From NCBI GenBank assembly GCA_963922205.1, contig CAWUHX010000035.1, positions 1,364,001 through 1,428,000 of the forward strand: DNA of 64,000 bases. The letters run 5' to 3'. The position numbers and the translations under genes were made by a program. Shown here one piece after another: positions 53,401 to 64,000 of the stretch. Under the pieces are notes generated by a model. The model did no database searches and was not told where the DNA came from. It saw only the letters and a list, made by a program, of their open reading frames with translations. Numbering within the stretch: position 1 is the stretch's first letter; every line of letters begins with the position of its first letter. The stretch is from Romanomermis culicivorax (lineage: Eukaryota; Nematoda; Enoplea; Mermithida; Mermithidae).

Positions 53401-56400
53401 ATTTATTTTTATCGGAGAGCTCTATAATTTTATTTTCATAAAAGGTGTAAATACTTGAATGTGTGAGCTGATAAATTATCTTATACTGATGATCTAATAA
53501 TTGTACTTTTTCCTACTTTACTCAGTTTTACGTATCGCCTAAACTTGGAATCGTCGGTTTAGGCATCGTTCCACCGGTTGCTGCTATAGCAATTGTATAT
53601 GGACGATACATACGATCAATTTCGAAGCAAATGACCGATGCTTTAGCTGCCTCGACGGACGTAAGTTGTAGACTTTCATTCTCGTCATTTAATTTTCCAT
53701 TTCTTGTCTTTCGTTCTTCTATGTTACTCATTTTTCCTCCTAGGATAATGAAGTAATTTGAGTGCACATTTTCGGGTTGCAAAAATTTTTAAAATGTGTT
53801 GTTTTGATTTTTGATGTTGAAGCTCGAGTTCACCAGCTCATGGCTGTTGTTTTATGACAGATATGAAATACCTCTTAGTAATAGCACGCGACACCAGCTG
53901 CTGCCTCCGGCCATTATTTCGCTAAATATACATAGCTCATAGTGGCTAATGGCTGAAGGTTTTCATTCTGCATGAAATCAGTATGTTGCGATATTTGTTG
54001 CTTTCGCGAAAAAGGATGCAGAGTTCCAGATGTAGATTAGGCATATCAACATAATTTTGAAAATAGTGCTTATTGTTATTCTCCACCTACTAAACGAGTC
54101 TTGTACAATTTCGATTTGAAATTCCATATCATTCAAACCATACCTGTAAGAAGTCCGACCAGTTGGGGGAGGGGTTAAACCCAAAACTTTGGGAGTCCCC
54201 AAAAAACTGGAAATTTCGAAAATTTTCCCAAAGAAGGTCAAAAAAGCCACTTCTTCCAATTTTTTTCGAGTTTGGGGTCCCGATATATCGATATAGGGTT
54301 CCATAAGTTAAGAGGGTCCCCCCAGCCCCCTCAATCCCCCCTCAATTACACGTATGATTCAAAATTCTTTTCTATACAGAGGCTCATTCTGATACCAAGT
54401 AACAAGATGATCAAATTCGTCAGATCAGTTTTACAGAAACGGCAAGGCGTACTGAATTTACTCAGGTTTGAAGAGCAAAGAACTAATTTGAGTGGCATAT
54501 TTTCACAGAATATTCTGTACAGGCATTCATTCGAAAGCCAATTGTTTAATTTGGAGCTTCTTTGACATGAATAAAGCTGCCTTATAATGAGGAATGAAAG
54601 GTATAGGGGTATAACCCTGCCTAAAGACGTAAAAATTGATCATTTGGTGCCCAAGCTTGGGGAAAATAGCATATTCTGCGAAAATTCAGGAATTCCACCT
54701 CGAAAAATGAAAAAAGTGAAAAATCTGATATTGGGTATCCCTGATGTGGGATCACGTCAATTTGGCGTATGACAATTTGGTGTAGACAATTTGGCGTATA
54801 TGTCAATTTGGCGCATGACACTTTTGGCGTATATTGGCTGTTGTATTAAGCATTAGAAACATAGGAGATCGTTATTGTTCAAATCGGTAGCTGTAAACAA
54901 AGGCATTAGGCTTAGGCTTACGAAAGAAGTTGTGAATATTCAAAAACTTCGTAGAAACATGATTTAAAAAAGGCTATATTTTATACGTCGGTTCTCGGCC
55001 TTCAGCCTCATTATTGTTTTTTTAATTTATGACGAAAATAGCTTATTCTTGGCCTTAATCTGCATTTTACGTGATTTTTTCCTTTCGTAACGTTAAATTA
55101 ACGTCCCGCTGGTGTTTTCCCTTAAATTAGTGCAATGTTTTTGGTTTCTTATGAGTTTTTTTTATTTGTATTGCAGAAACTCAGTCTTTTTTCAAGTTTC
55201 TCAGCATTTTTAATGTTTATCACTAATTTTCTGCCTTAATTTCATTTTTCATTGAGTTTTTATTTATTTTAGCGACCTTCGGTGATTTGCCTCCGTCATA
55301 CTTGTCCCATTTTCCGACCATACCTGTAGGAGGTCCGACCAGTTGGGGGGAGGGTAAATCCAAAATTTTTGGGTGGGGGTCCCAACATTTCCAAAATTTT
55401 GGGGAGGGGGTCGAAAAACCCCCAAAAAAGTCGAAAAAAATCCGAAAATTTTCCCGAAAAGGGCCAAAAAACACTTTTTTCCTGATTTTTTCCAACTTTT
55501 CCGAGTTTGGGGGGGTTGGGTATAGAGTTGACCAATTTGGGGGTGGGCCCCCCCCCCCAACCTCCCCTCAATTACAGGTATGTTTCTGACGTAAAAACGA
55601 CAAATTTTAAAAAACTTCTAACTTAAACTTTTGGTCAGTTCCGCGTCCTAATTCTTGCGCTTCCAGTCATTCATAACCATAAATTATACATTCATAACCG
55701 TATAACTTAAACGTTTATAACCGTAATTGACGCCTCATTTTTGCAATAACCTCCCTCTGAATTGCACTGGTTTTATTTTTCTTCGGCAGGACAGTATAAC
55801 ATAGATACAGCATAACTCACTAATCCATGCAAAATAACAGAAACAGCTTTGCTTGTGGATCGGAATGCAGCGATGGTTCGACCTTCACCGCGAAGGTCGG
55901 ACCTTCGAAGGTTCGACCTTCGCTCCGATTGTGCAACCGGAACGAAGGTCGTACCTTGGAAGACTTTACCTTCGCTCGAAGGTACGACCTTCGGCGAAGG
56001 TTCTACCTTCACGAAGGTGTGAAACTCAGACCCAGGTCCACTTTGGCCTTATATAACATATAAATTTCCTATTTTTATGATTTTTGCTAAACGATATGTT
56101 TCATGGTATGGGTTAATTCCTGAGCATGCTCAACTAAGTTTTAACAATTTTTTGAGAAAAAAAAGATTCGCAAGAATTTTTTTAAAATCGGCTATGATTA
56201 GTTGCATAGAATGCTAACGTGTTTGCTCGTCAACAGGCGAAAATGACATCACGTTGTCAAATTCGTTGTCGGTTTTTTTATTCGTTTGTTGGGTACATGC
56301 ATACCTGTAATTGGGGGGGTTGGGGGGGACCCCCCAACTTGGTCGAACCCTATACCCAAATGTTGGGCCCCCACCCCCAACTTGGTCAACCCTATACCCA

Positions 56401-59400
56401 ACCCCCCCAACCAGAAAAAATTAGGAAAAAAATGGCTTTTTTTGGAAAAATTTTCGAAATTTTTCCGACTTTTTTCGGTCTCTTCGACCCCCTCCCCCAA
56501 AATTTTGGAAATTTCGGGATCCCGACCCCAAAAATTTCGGTTCTCCCCCCCCCCCCCAACTGGTCGGACCTCTTACAGGTATGGGTACATGGAGTGCCTC
56601 CATCCTTGGTTTATTCCCTACTTACGCTCTTGAAAATATTCCTGTCCGCGAAAAGCAGTTTGTTCATGCAACTCAATGGTTTAGGTTGCCGAAGAACGAA
56701 TATCCAATATCAGAACCGTTAGAGCTTTCTGCGCTGAGATTAAAGAAGAAAAGCGGTATAATAAGCGAATCGATTCCGTTCTCGATATCGCAAGGAAAGA
56801 ATCATTGGCCAAAGGAGTGTTTTTTTCATTTGTAAGCTGTTACTTTGTTTGCTCCGCTACTCTAATTCTGTATTCACCGTTGATTATAGAATACACTGTC
56901 GGGAAGTCTTATAATGCTAGCGCTACTTTATAATGGTGGTAGCTTGATTGCTTCCGGCGCCATAACTATTGGCGATTTATCGTCATTTCTCATGTATGCC
57001 CTCTACGTCGGAATAAGCATGTCAGGTAATCTTGGAATTATTGATCAACATATTTATGCACTCATACATATAAGTGAATAGTGCCATAATAACAACCTCA
57101 GAAATTGTCGGTCATATAGTAGACATAGGGTGATCCCCCTCAAGATTTGTCAATCATATGGCTCCATATGGTAGCCATAGAGGCATCCATACTTTTGGTG
57201 GAGAAAAACTTTAAAATGTAAATTTTTTATAAAAAATGGACATTTTAAAACAAAAAAACGATCAAAAATGTTACTTTTCTCGGCGCTTCGTGCGATAAAT
57301 ACATTTCTTACGTTTTTTGGTCAAAAAATACTACTTTTTGAACCTTTTTTCGGATTTCTCCGGTAAAAAATTTAATTTTTTGCTGAAGGGACCCCCTAAA
57401 ATTTTGGGCAATCGATGAAGGGACCCCCTAAAATTTTGGGCAATCGATACATGTATGTATTTACTTACCTGTCCTAAATTAACAATCAGAGTTATAAATT
57501 AGCGACGTCAGCTTTTTTATAATTTTGATGAATTCAATACTTCGAATGTTTTCCTAGGGATAAGCAGCTTTTACACCGAATTGATGCATGGCATTGGTGC
57601 CAGTACTCGACTATTTGAGTTGATTGAGAGGCAACCGCTAATTCCGCTAATTGGTAAGAAGTTTCACGATTTATTAATCAATTACGAGTATTTTGTTATT
57701 ATAAATAATGTTACGGAAACATCCAAACCTCCCATGTTACTCAAATCAAAATAGATATTATTTGCTGATTTCAGAAAGTAATTTTTGTCGTAAAGTGTCG
57801 TTGTGAAATCTGAATGCGCTGTTGAAAATATTTGATATATCCCAGGTTTCAGTTATATTTGATTACAGTTTTGAATTATCCAAACCTGTTTCATCAGCCT
57901 AAGACTTCAAACATGAAATTGCGCATTTCGAAAAAACAAGCATAATTTATAAGCAATTAGATAAGAAAACTCGGTGTTCTGTAAACAAACATGTGAAGTT
58001 TCACAATTATTGCAGCGTATGACGAATGAAATATCAGCGTAAATAACTAAGTGATTGGCTAGACTTTGACCTGAATGGAATCTGAACATTCTAGCTCAGC
58101 TGACTCCGATATCTAAAAGAAGACCTTTCCGCGGGATTTTTTACTACCTTTTATTTCTTAATTTGTGGATTAAGCTAACAGTAATTTTTTCAGCTTTTAA
58201 CAACCATTTTTGTGTGTTTAATTTTACGCTATTATCCTACTTTAGGCGGACTGAAACCCTCGTATTTGATCGGTTGCATTGAATTCCGGGACCTTTGCTT
58301 CAGCTATAGCAAAGAATCGAACGAAACATCGCTACTAAAAAATTTGAACTTGGCAGTTCCAGCACGTTCCACGTTGGCCATAGTCGGGTCCAGCGGATCG
58401 GGGAAGTCGACTTTGGCGTCGCTACTGCTTAGATTTTACGATGCTAAAAAAGGTACATTCATTTTTAAATACGTTAGTCTAAGAGTACTTTTAGATGTTA
58501 TGTCCGAAATGCATATCGATCGAAATATTGTGAAATTTGAAGCTTGACCCACTCAACATTCTGGACTGAAAGCATAGGAACAATCTGTATGTTTTTCAGG
58601 TGGCGTGTTTGTCGACAATATTAACATCAAAGATTTAGACCCACAATGGTTGCGCGGGAATATCGGAACCGTGAATCAAGTAAACTTTAGTATCCGTTCA
58701 TTTAATAATGGAAATCATACTCAATGTTGAAAAACACTATTAATGCTCTGCTCAAATCCAAGTTATTCCCAATTAACCTGTTAATTTTTCTTATAAATAT
58801 ACCGTTTAGGAACCCGCTCTTTTCTCTTGCTCAATTAAAGAAAATATAGCTTATTGTGCTGATAATGTCGATTCTGTAAGCTCATTCGACATCGAAGAGG
58901 CTGCCAAAGCGGCTCACGCTCATGATTTTATTTCGAAATTTCCTCATGGTTTCGATACTATGGTCGGGGAAAGGGGACTCACACTTTCGGGTAAATAATT
59001 TCAAGCGGAATTATTCATCGATTTGGCATATAGAAAATTTAATTCATAAATTTTAAATCCTAAATAAATTCATTGATTTAAATTCACTTTGGATATTACT
59101 TTCCAGGTGGTCAAAAGCAAAGGATTGCGATCGCTAGAGCTCTGCTGAAGGCATGTAAACAATATAATAAGTCGGTTTATAATTCCCTACGTTAGAATGA
59201 AACATTGTTTTTTTATCAATTTTATTGTCTTCATTTTTTTCGTTTGATATTCAGAATCCCAAAATTTTACTAATGGACGAAGCTACTAGTGCCCTAGACG
59301 CCGAGAGTGAAAACGCGGTCAAGGAAACGTTGGATTCTTTGATGCATAAGGGTGACAGAACGATAATTATTATTGCTCATAGGTATGAAAATACTATTAA

Positions 59401-62400
59401 CAGTGAAATTCAAAAATCGTTTGCTTTATTTTTCATCAAGTTTTTAATTTAATCAATTGGCAGACATTTTTTCTCGAATGATCGAAAAATATTACAGGAA
59501 GAGTTAACCATTTGATCCCTATAGAGATGTCGCGTTGAAAAGTTTTCTGCTGGTACCATTGCCTCGGCACCTGTGTCTGTGCCGTTGCCTCATACATACT
59601 ATGTACGTTAAACATAGGACACGTTTGTAGACGATTTTTGGAAATAATTTTTTCTCAGAGTATCACATCCTGGAATGTAGAATCTAGCAAAATCTGCAAG
59701 TAATGGTCATTTTGGAATGCAATGAAATTTTTTGTCGGGTTCATTCAGTTGATTACAGCTAAAAATTTTGCTACTATATCATAGGCACCACTGGATAACT
59801 TTACTTCAAATTAATGTTTTTGAAAAATTTGTGAGTGAAAGATTCAATTCTTATTACAAGGTTACAAGTTGTGATAAGCTGGCCGATAAGTTTTTGTGAG
59901 TTAGTAGTCTTTAGTAAAACAAGTATTTGTTTATACCAAAATCGACTTGAGATCATCAATTTTTTATTCTGAATATGGATTTGGTTTTTACTTGCATCAT
60001 TATTCTCATACAAGACATGTGTTTGGCTTTCTGATTTCCTTAAAAAATTTACTTTTGCATGCACACAGTACTGTTTTTAGGGGTAACAAAATCATCGGTG
60101 CCAAAATGACTGGTACAATTGAACGCTGATTTATCTTGTTTTTGAGGGCATTTCAAATACTCCTATTAACTGCTCTAAGAAAAATCTTTGGCTAAAATTA
60201 ATTTCCAAACATGATTAAATTTTCGAGAAATTCTGATTTTACGATTTTTTCATCCTTGACAATTTTTCGCTCGAAATCAATTGCTTTCAATCAAAAATTG
60301 ACATTGTTCGGTTTTTTCATCTCAAAGGATGGCGTCTCATATCCTAGTCTTCTTATAGCTGTATGATAGGCGATTACTATGGTAGGATTATTATTGCACT
60401 TCCCCAAGTACATGCTGTCAGTAAAATACTTTTTTCTCAAAGTAGTTTAGTGGGAGCAAAATTTCGCAGCAAATGTGACGTTGCAGACCAAAATAATTCA
60501 TGTCAATATCATGATAATCTTTACCATGTCCTATTTCAAAATGATCGATGATGCCATCTTATGAAACTAAGTTCAACACAGAAAAATTAATAAAGCTTAT
60601 AAATGTAATGAATGAAGAAAATTTTTTGAGCAGTAAACAGATTAGTTGAAAGTTTCCTTCTATAGCCACTTTAAATGGTCAAAGTTTCTCGAGTAAAGCT
60701 CAGTGTCAAACACAGTTCTATCCAAATCAAAAGTGGATAAGAATTGTAATTTTTGTATGATTTTGGCATTGTCATGGTGACATGTCTGCAATGAAGAATT
60801 TCCCCACCCGCCTATTCAAAGCCCTGACCCAATCCCCGGACTAGTCCCGCTAATCACCACAGAAGAAGTTGAAGCTGCAGACAAGAGGATGAAGAATGGC
60901 ACGGCCACTTTACCTGACAACATCCAAACCAAAGTGTGGAAGATCCTCGGTCATCGAGGAGCCAACATTCTAGCCAGCCTCTTCAACCACATCACTGAAG
61001 AGGGCACAGTCCCGCCAGTTTGAACAACCAGTATCACAGTGCCAATATGGAAGGGCAAAGGTGACGTTCTGGAGTGCTCTAATTACCGGTCAATCCGCCT
61101 CCTCTGCCTTGTGATGAAGATCTTCGAGAGGGTCCTCGACGCGAGGCTCTGCAAGATTATCAATATCATGCCAAACCAGTGTGGCTTTGTGAAAGAATGT
61201 GGAACAACAGACGCCATCCATGCTATCAGGCTGCTCATGGAGAAGCACCAGGAGAAGAACCAGCCAGTTCATATGGCCTTTCTGAACCTGGAAAAGGCGT
61301 TCGACTGGATCCCCCATGAACTCATTTGGCATGCTCTACAATCGCACAATGTTCCCAAAACCTACATCCAATGGGTCAAGCTGCTTTACCATAGCATCAC
61401 TAGTGCCATCAGGTGCCCTGTGGGCACTTCACCGCCTTTCGACATCAATGTTGGCATTCACCAAGGGTCAGCTCTCTCGCCACTGCTCTTTGTCCTCTGC
61501 ATGGACACAGTGACGGCTGACCTCCAAACACCACACCCCTAGTCGCTACTTCATGCGGATGACGTCCTTTTGACAGATGAAGAACGGCAAGAACTCCAGC
61601 ACCAAACACAGCGATGGAGCAACTGATTAGATGAGAATGGATTGAGGCTGGACATCAAGAAGACGGACTATATAGAATGTGGCCTGTAAAATGAGGGAAC
61701 CATCAATGTCAGTGGAGAAGAACTAAAGAAAATGACACAATTTAAGTATCTTGGCTCCATCGTCAGCAGTGAAGGTGATATGCTCCCAGATGCAAGGGCC
61801 TGTATGAATGCGGCCTGGATGAAGTGGTGCCAGGTGACTGGCATTCTTTGTGACTGCCGGATGCCAATCCAACTTAAGGCTAAAGTCTACAAGACCATGG
61901 TCCGCCCTGTCGCCCTCTATGGGTCGGAATGTTGGCCAGCGAGCTCCAAGCATCAACAGGCACTCCATGTTATGGAAATGAGAATGCTACAATGGGCCCT
62001 TGGCTTGACATGATTCAACCGTGTTCTCAATCATGACGTTCAAAGGCGCATGGGTGTGGCACCCATTATGGAAAAGATGCGAGAAGGAAGGTTATGGTGG
62101 TATAGACATGTAATGAGAAGCATTGAGAACTCAGTGGCTGAGACGGCGAAGACATGCGAAAAGTGGGGACAGCCCTGGAAGACACCCAAGACGGGGCCAA
62201 GTGGAGACGGGCATGCCAACAAGGGGACCCTGCCATTTAGTTGGACTAATGCTAGGAAGAAAAAAATTGTCATGGTGACAGTTAGCGTTGTTCTACAGTA
62301 TAAAGTTTTCTACTCCATAAAAATTATGTATTGAATCGAACGTACTTTTTCAATTATTGCTGCATCTGTCATTTCAAAATAAATAGACCATAGACTTACT

Positions 62401-63558
62401 TAAAACCGTATTGGTATGAATATCTCACATTGGAATCGTTGTGCAATAATCAGCTTTTTTCACAAGTGATATTATCAATGTAATGAATTCAGGAACTCAG
62501 TTTGACCATACATGTAATTCGGGGGGAGTGCTATTGGAACCCTTCCCCCAGAAATCGTCGACCATATGGCTAGCCATTAGGCAGCCGCCCCCAGGATTTT
62601 CCAATCCTATGGTAGCCCTAGGGAACCCCCATACTTTTCGTCGGAAAAATACTGAAATATGTCAATTTTTTGATGAAAAATGTCAATTTTTGAACAAAAA
62701 ATGTTCAAGAATGTGAATTTTCCCGGCGCTTCGCGCCATGACTACATTTTTCAGTCTTTTTAGCAAAAAAAAATCCTTTTTCGTGAAAAAATCGAATTTT
62801 TTTTCCTTCAGAGACCCCTCCCCAAAAATTTTTGGGAATTACTGACCCCCGGCCCCGAAAGAATTCGCCCGACCCCTCCAGACCTCGGAGCTCCATTACA
62901 TGTATGAGTTTGATAGATTCACAACTCTTTACTAACGTGCTTGAAAAACAATGACGAAGTCCATCAGATCATTCATAAAATTAATCTGTTTATCACAATG
63001 TGAAAAAATTCTTTTGGTAAAGAGAAGTAATCTGTCAAAAAGTATTTCACAAGGTTCCCGAAACGGTTTATCTGAAGATTATACGGTATGCACAGACTAA
63101 GAGAAAAAAGGTCAGTTATAAGGCCTAACAGTATCTTATTCCCGGCGCATTCACTCATTGCATATATCTTCGCTACACTCTGAACAGTACTCCCATGTAA
63201 ACCGGTGCTCTTTGTAGTTTTTCAAATACCTATTTGGTGTTGAAGCGAATGCAACTAGATTAGGTCTGATCTGCACCATAGCACTTTTGGGGGCAAGCCG
63301 TTGCATTATTTCAGATTATCGACTATTAGGAATGCCGACCAAATCGCCGTCTTACACGAGGGGAAAATAGTCGAAATAGGATCTTACTGGCAGCTGATGA
63401 GCGTTGAAGACGGTCATTTTAGGAAGCTGGTTCAAAAACAAATGATAACATTCAACGACGAGTCAAGATTCGCAAGTGAAGAAAACGACTCTGAGAATGG
63501 TGAAATAGAGGACGCTGCGAGGGGTAAAATTGGCAATGCAATCTCTAAGAACGAATAG
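47424..63558 (+). CDS. ABCB10-like: Mitochondrial ABCB10-like half transporter, 13 exons, 691 aa, intact
   Basis: Exons: 47424-47646, 48446-48697, 51244-51446, 53526-53660, 56685-56831, 56890-57025, 57558-57653, 58246-58452, 58600-58679, 58810-58990, 59107-59150, 59255-59382, 63315-63558. All phases agree and the total is 2,076 nt. The N-terminus is Arg/Lys-rich and lacks acidic residues at first, like a mitochondrial presequence. Membrane spans include residues ~72-97 and ~134-157. ATPase motifs: Walker [10 protein letters not shown] (445-453), Q-loop Gln493, signature L-S-G-G-Q (552-556), Walker B I-L-L-M-D-E (572-577), H-loop His610. Half transporters dimerise; ABCB10 sits in the mitochondrial inner membrane and is linked to heme/biliverdin metabolism. 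All introns are GT-AG except intron 11 (59151-59254), which is GC-AG. A TTTCAG 10 nt before the ATG suggests a 5' UTR exon further upstream. ABCB8 or another B-subfamily member is the main alternative. Confidence 0.93.
47830..48227 (+). mobile_element. MITE-E copy 1 in intron 1
   Basis: Begins CATGCCCGGCAAGAATTTTC, ends CCCCTATGTGCATG. The inverted relative at 53023-53274 shares AAGAATTTTC, GGACTTTTT and the GTTTACCCCC/GGTAAACCCCC end. It carries a nested MITE-B. Target duplication unclear. Confidence 0.65.
47864..47998 (+). mobile_element. MITE-B copy (135 bp), exact 8 bp TSD, nested in MITE-E
   Basis: CATACCTGTACTTGGGG … CTTACAGGTACG flanked by GGAGGATC (47856-47863, 47999-48006). Internal long C runs. 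Confidence 0.9.
49342..49773 (-). mobile_element. MITE-A copy 2 (432 bp), exact 8 bp TSD, intron 2
   Basis: CATACATGTAACGGGGG … AATTACATGTATG flanked by GGACAAAG (49334-49341, 49774-49781). Reverse orientation to 46518-46955; contains the GGCGCGAAGCGCC palindrome. Confidence 0.9.
49843..50345 (-). mobile_element. Decayed MITE-A copy, intron 2
   Basis: 49843-50075 retains GGTGGGGATTCTTGA, GTTCAAAAGG, CATTTTTCATCAAAA and GGGGGTTCCTTTGGCTACCATATGG in family order. 50225-50345 retains CCATATGATTGGCAAATC and a GACATGTACGA end, separated by ~150 bp of other DNA. Confidence 0.55.
50675..51013 (-). mobile_element. MITE-A copy 3, left end lost, intron 2
   Basis: Family landmarks from GGGTCGGGGTCCGTAATTCC through TTGGAAAATCCTGGGGGCGG to the CTTTACATGTATG end at 51013. 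The left terminus and the central palindrome are deleted. Confidence 0.75.
51998..52599 (+). repeat. Solo LTR related to the gypsy-type element, intron 3
   Basis: Starts TGTTGTGAAGCATTTTGGCG and ends GACACGACA, with the 4 bp duplication GTAG (51994-51997, 52600-52603). It shares the palindrome TCAAACTATTT…AAATAGTTTGA, AGTGCTCTCTAC and the CGCGTGATAAATC end with the LTRs at 32910/44457. An internal ~121 bp segment (from 52231) is duplicated, so the palindrome occurs twice. Confidence 0.9.
52604..53022. other. Intron 3 DNA, nothing recognised
   Basis: No repeat or ORF stands out. Confidence 0.4.
53023..53274 (-). mobile_element. MITE-E copy 2, intron 3
   Basis: CATGCACATAGGGGGGTC … GAAAATTCTTGTCGTGCATG; reverse orientation to 47830-48227. 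An internal TTCGATGAATTTTTTTGATGA direct repeat near 53128-53160. Confidence 0.65.
54139..54356 (-). mobile_element. MITE-B copy (218 bp), intron 4
   Basis: CATACCTGTAAGAAGTCCGACC … CAATTACACGTATG flanked by ATTCAAAC / ATTCAAAA (54131-54138, 54357-54364). Confidence 0.85.
54756..54836 (+). repeat. Short tandem array of CAATTTGGCGTAT units
   Basis: Five units of 14-19 bp: GTCAATTTGGCGTATGA, ACAATTTGGTGTAG, ACAATTTGGCGTATAT, GTCAATTTGGCGCATGA, ACTTTTGGCGTATA. Confidence 0.8.
54900..55110. repeat. Relative of the 31573-32057 MITE interior
   Basis: TTTTATACGTCGGTTCTCGGCCTTCAGCCT… matches 31755-31800 (TTTTATAAGTCGGTTCCCGGCCTTCAGCCT). No termini seen. Confidence 0.45.
55319..55582 (-). mobile_element. 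MITE-B copy (264 bp), intron 4
   Basis: CATACCTGTAGGAGGTCCGACC … CAATTACAGGTATG flanked by TTTCCGAC / TTTCTGAC (55311-55318, 55583-55590). Confidence 0.85.
55873..56022. repeat. Cluster of GAAGGTCG(N)ACCTTC palindromes
   Basis: GAAGGT and ACCTTC words alternate at least fourteen times in 150 bp, forming overlapping palindromes able to make cruciforms or a long compound hairpin. GC content is far above the surrounding intron. Confidence 0.8.
56300..56583 (+). mobile_element. MITE-B copy (284 bp), exact 8 bp TSD, intron 4
   Basis: CATACCTGTAATTGGGGGG … CTTACAGGTATG flanked by GGTACATG (56292-56299, 56584-56591). The right end lies ~100 bp before exon 5. An internal CCCAACTTGGTC(G/A)A(A/C)CCTATACCCAA unit is repeated. 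Confidence 0.9.
57100..57457 (+). mobile_element. Decayed MITE-A copy, intron 6
   Basis: AGAAATTGTCGGTCATAT, CGATCAAAAATG, CGGCGCTTCGTGCG and the CGATACATGTATG right end are recognisable; the left end is eroded. A 34 bp segment ending CAATCGAT is tandemly duplicated at 57384-57450. Confidence 0.65.
59383..60767. other. Intron 12, 5' part
   Basis: Mostly unrecognised. 60240-60410 carries a faint reverse MITE-A trace (CAAAAATTGACATT…CCAAGTACATG). No ORF. Confidence 0.4.
60783..62265 (+). pseudogene. 5'-truncated RTE-like non-LTR retrotransposon, intron 12
   Basis: Flanked by an exact 15 bp duplication ATTGTCATGGTGACA (60768-60782, 62266-62280). The remaining ORF shows RT motifs: Y-R-S-I-R-L-L (~61083), F-L-N-L-E-K-A-F-D (~61279), [10 protein letters not shown] (~61456), H-A-D-D-V-L-L (~61550), then L-G-S-I-V-S and the C-terminal G-V-A-P-I…M-R-E-G-R-L-W-W block (~62050-62100). 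The endonuclease end is missing and several in-frame stops are present. RTE clade is judged from the C-terminal region; other LINE clades are possible. It lacks a poly-A tail. Confidence 0.85.
62507..62906 (+). mobile_element. MITE-A copy (400 bp), intron 12
   Basis: CATACATGTAATTCGGGGG … CATTACATGTATG flanked by AGTTTGAC / AGTTTGAT (62499-62506, 62907-62914). Contains CCCGGCGCTTCGCGCC and GACCTCGGAGCTCC as in 46518-46955. Confidence 0.9.
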
Positions 63559-64000
63559 TCGAGCGTGTTGTATTTCGTTATTTTTTTATTTTATATACTA
63601 TTGTTTTGATGTTTTATATCGAAAATTTTATGGTGTGATGTTTGCGGCCTTCTTATCCTGAGCAAGCCACTCTACAAAGCCTTTCGTATAATTTTGTATT
63701 TGACGTCGGTATACCTGAAAAATCAGCTGCGCATAATATCTGAAGTACTTGACGCACAAAATCCTATGTATGTCTCTGATACTTCATTGCCAAGTTGTCG
63801 CAAGGCTGCATTCAGGATCTGAAGCAAAGCCAACAGTAAAAAATGATCGAACCATTAAAAGCGCAAATAGTAAGCTTCATCGTGAGCTCTTTTATTTCTT
63901 ATTCACAGAAAACTGAATGAATATTATGAATTATAGTCTTTTTTAGAAAACGTTTCCAGATATAAAAGTGACACAAATCACTACTGTCTTCAAAATCGTT
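63559..64000. other. 3' flank of the transporter gene
   Basis: Presumed 3' UTR and downstream DNA. No canonical AATAAA was found close to the stop, so the polyadenylation site is undetermined. No further gene seen. Confidence 0.4.

Noticed and set aside
45752-56722. Many Pro/Gly-rich ORFs in the transporter introns
   Set aside because: They are translations of the G/C runs in MITE-A and MITE-B and occur on both strands.

Overview
This is metazoan (probably invertebrate) genomic DNA: a repeat-dense region of about 47 kb followed by one intact host gene. The evidence is a 13-exon gene with spliceosomal introns (47424-63558, plus strand) encoding a mitochondrial ABCB10-like half transporter, and a repeat landscape of Polinton/Maverick elements, a Ty3/gypsy-type LTR retrotransposon, an RTE-like LINE fragment and many short hAT-, Mutator- and other TIR elements. 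The species cannot be named from the sequence.

Layout. 104-3600: remnant of one Polinton (P0) with an end-like motif, two low-complexity arrays, a small secreted-protein ORF, a broken TBP-like gene and another ORF. 3605-23600: a nearly complete but decayed Polinton (P1, 20.0 kb) bounded by ~600 bp inverted repeats. It carries a 59-aa basic protein, a TATA-binding-protein-like gene, the penton-type minor capsid protein, adenain-like protease, major capsid protein, minor structural proteins, packaging ATPase, chromodomain integrase and protein-primed PolB. Its penton gene is cut by a 5.2 kb TIR transposon (6081-11292) and a 423 bp MITE. 23601-28000: fragments of a second Polinton lineage (P2: capsid with a probable intron, protease, integrase, two minor proteins). 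28000-32100: non-coding repeats and MITEs. 32097-45491: a three-level nest, a hAT-like MITE containing another hAT-like MITE containing a 12.1 kb gypsy-type element with LTRs, gag, pol and about 4 kb of extra 3' ORFs. 45500-47100: more MITEs, LTR-end remnants and a tRNA-like relic. 47424-63558: the transporter gene, whose long introns hold most of the remaining MITEs, a solo LTR and the RTE fragment.

The most interesting signals are: (1) TBP-like genes in the same position in two Polintons, combined with (2) a recurrent TATAAAAGTT or TATAAATA box about 35-50 nt upstream of most P1 genes, which suggests a self-encoded promoter-recognition system; (3) a gypsy-type element with an extra ORF block that includes a DEDDy 3'-5' exonuclease-like protein and is better preserved than its pol; (4) a 63 bp spliceosomal-type intron in a Polinton capsid gene. 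All family assignments come from reading motifs by eye; no database search was run.
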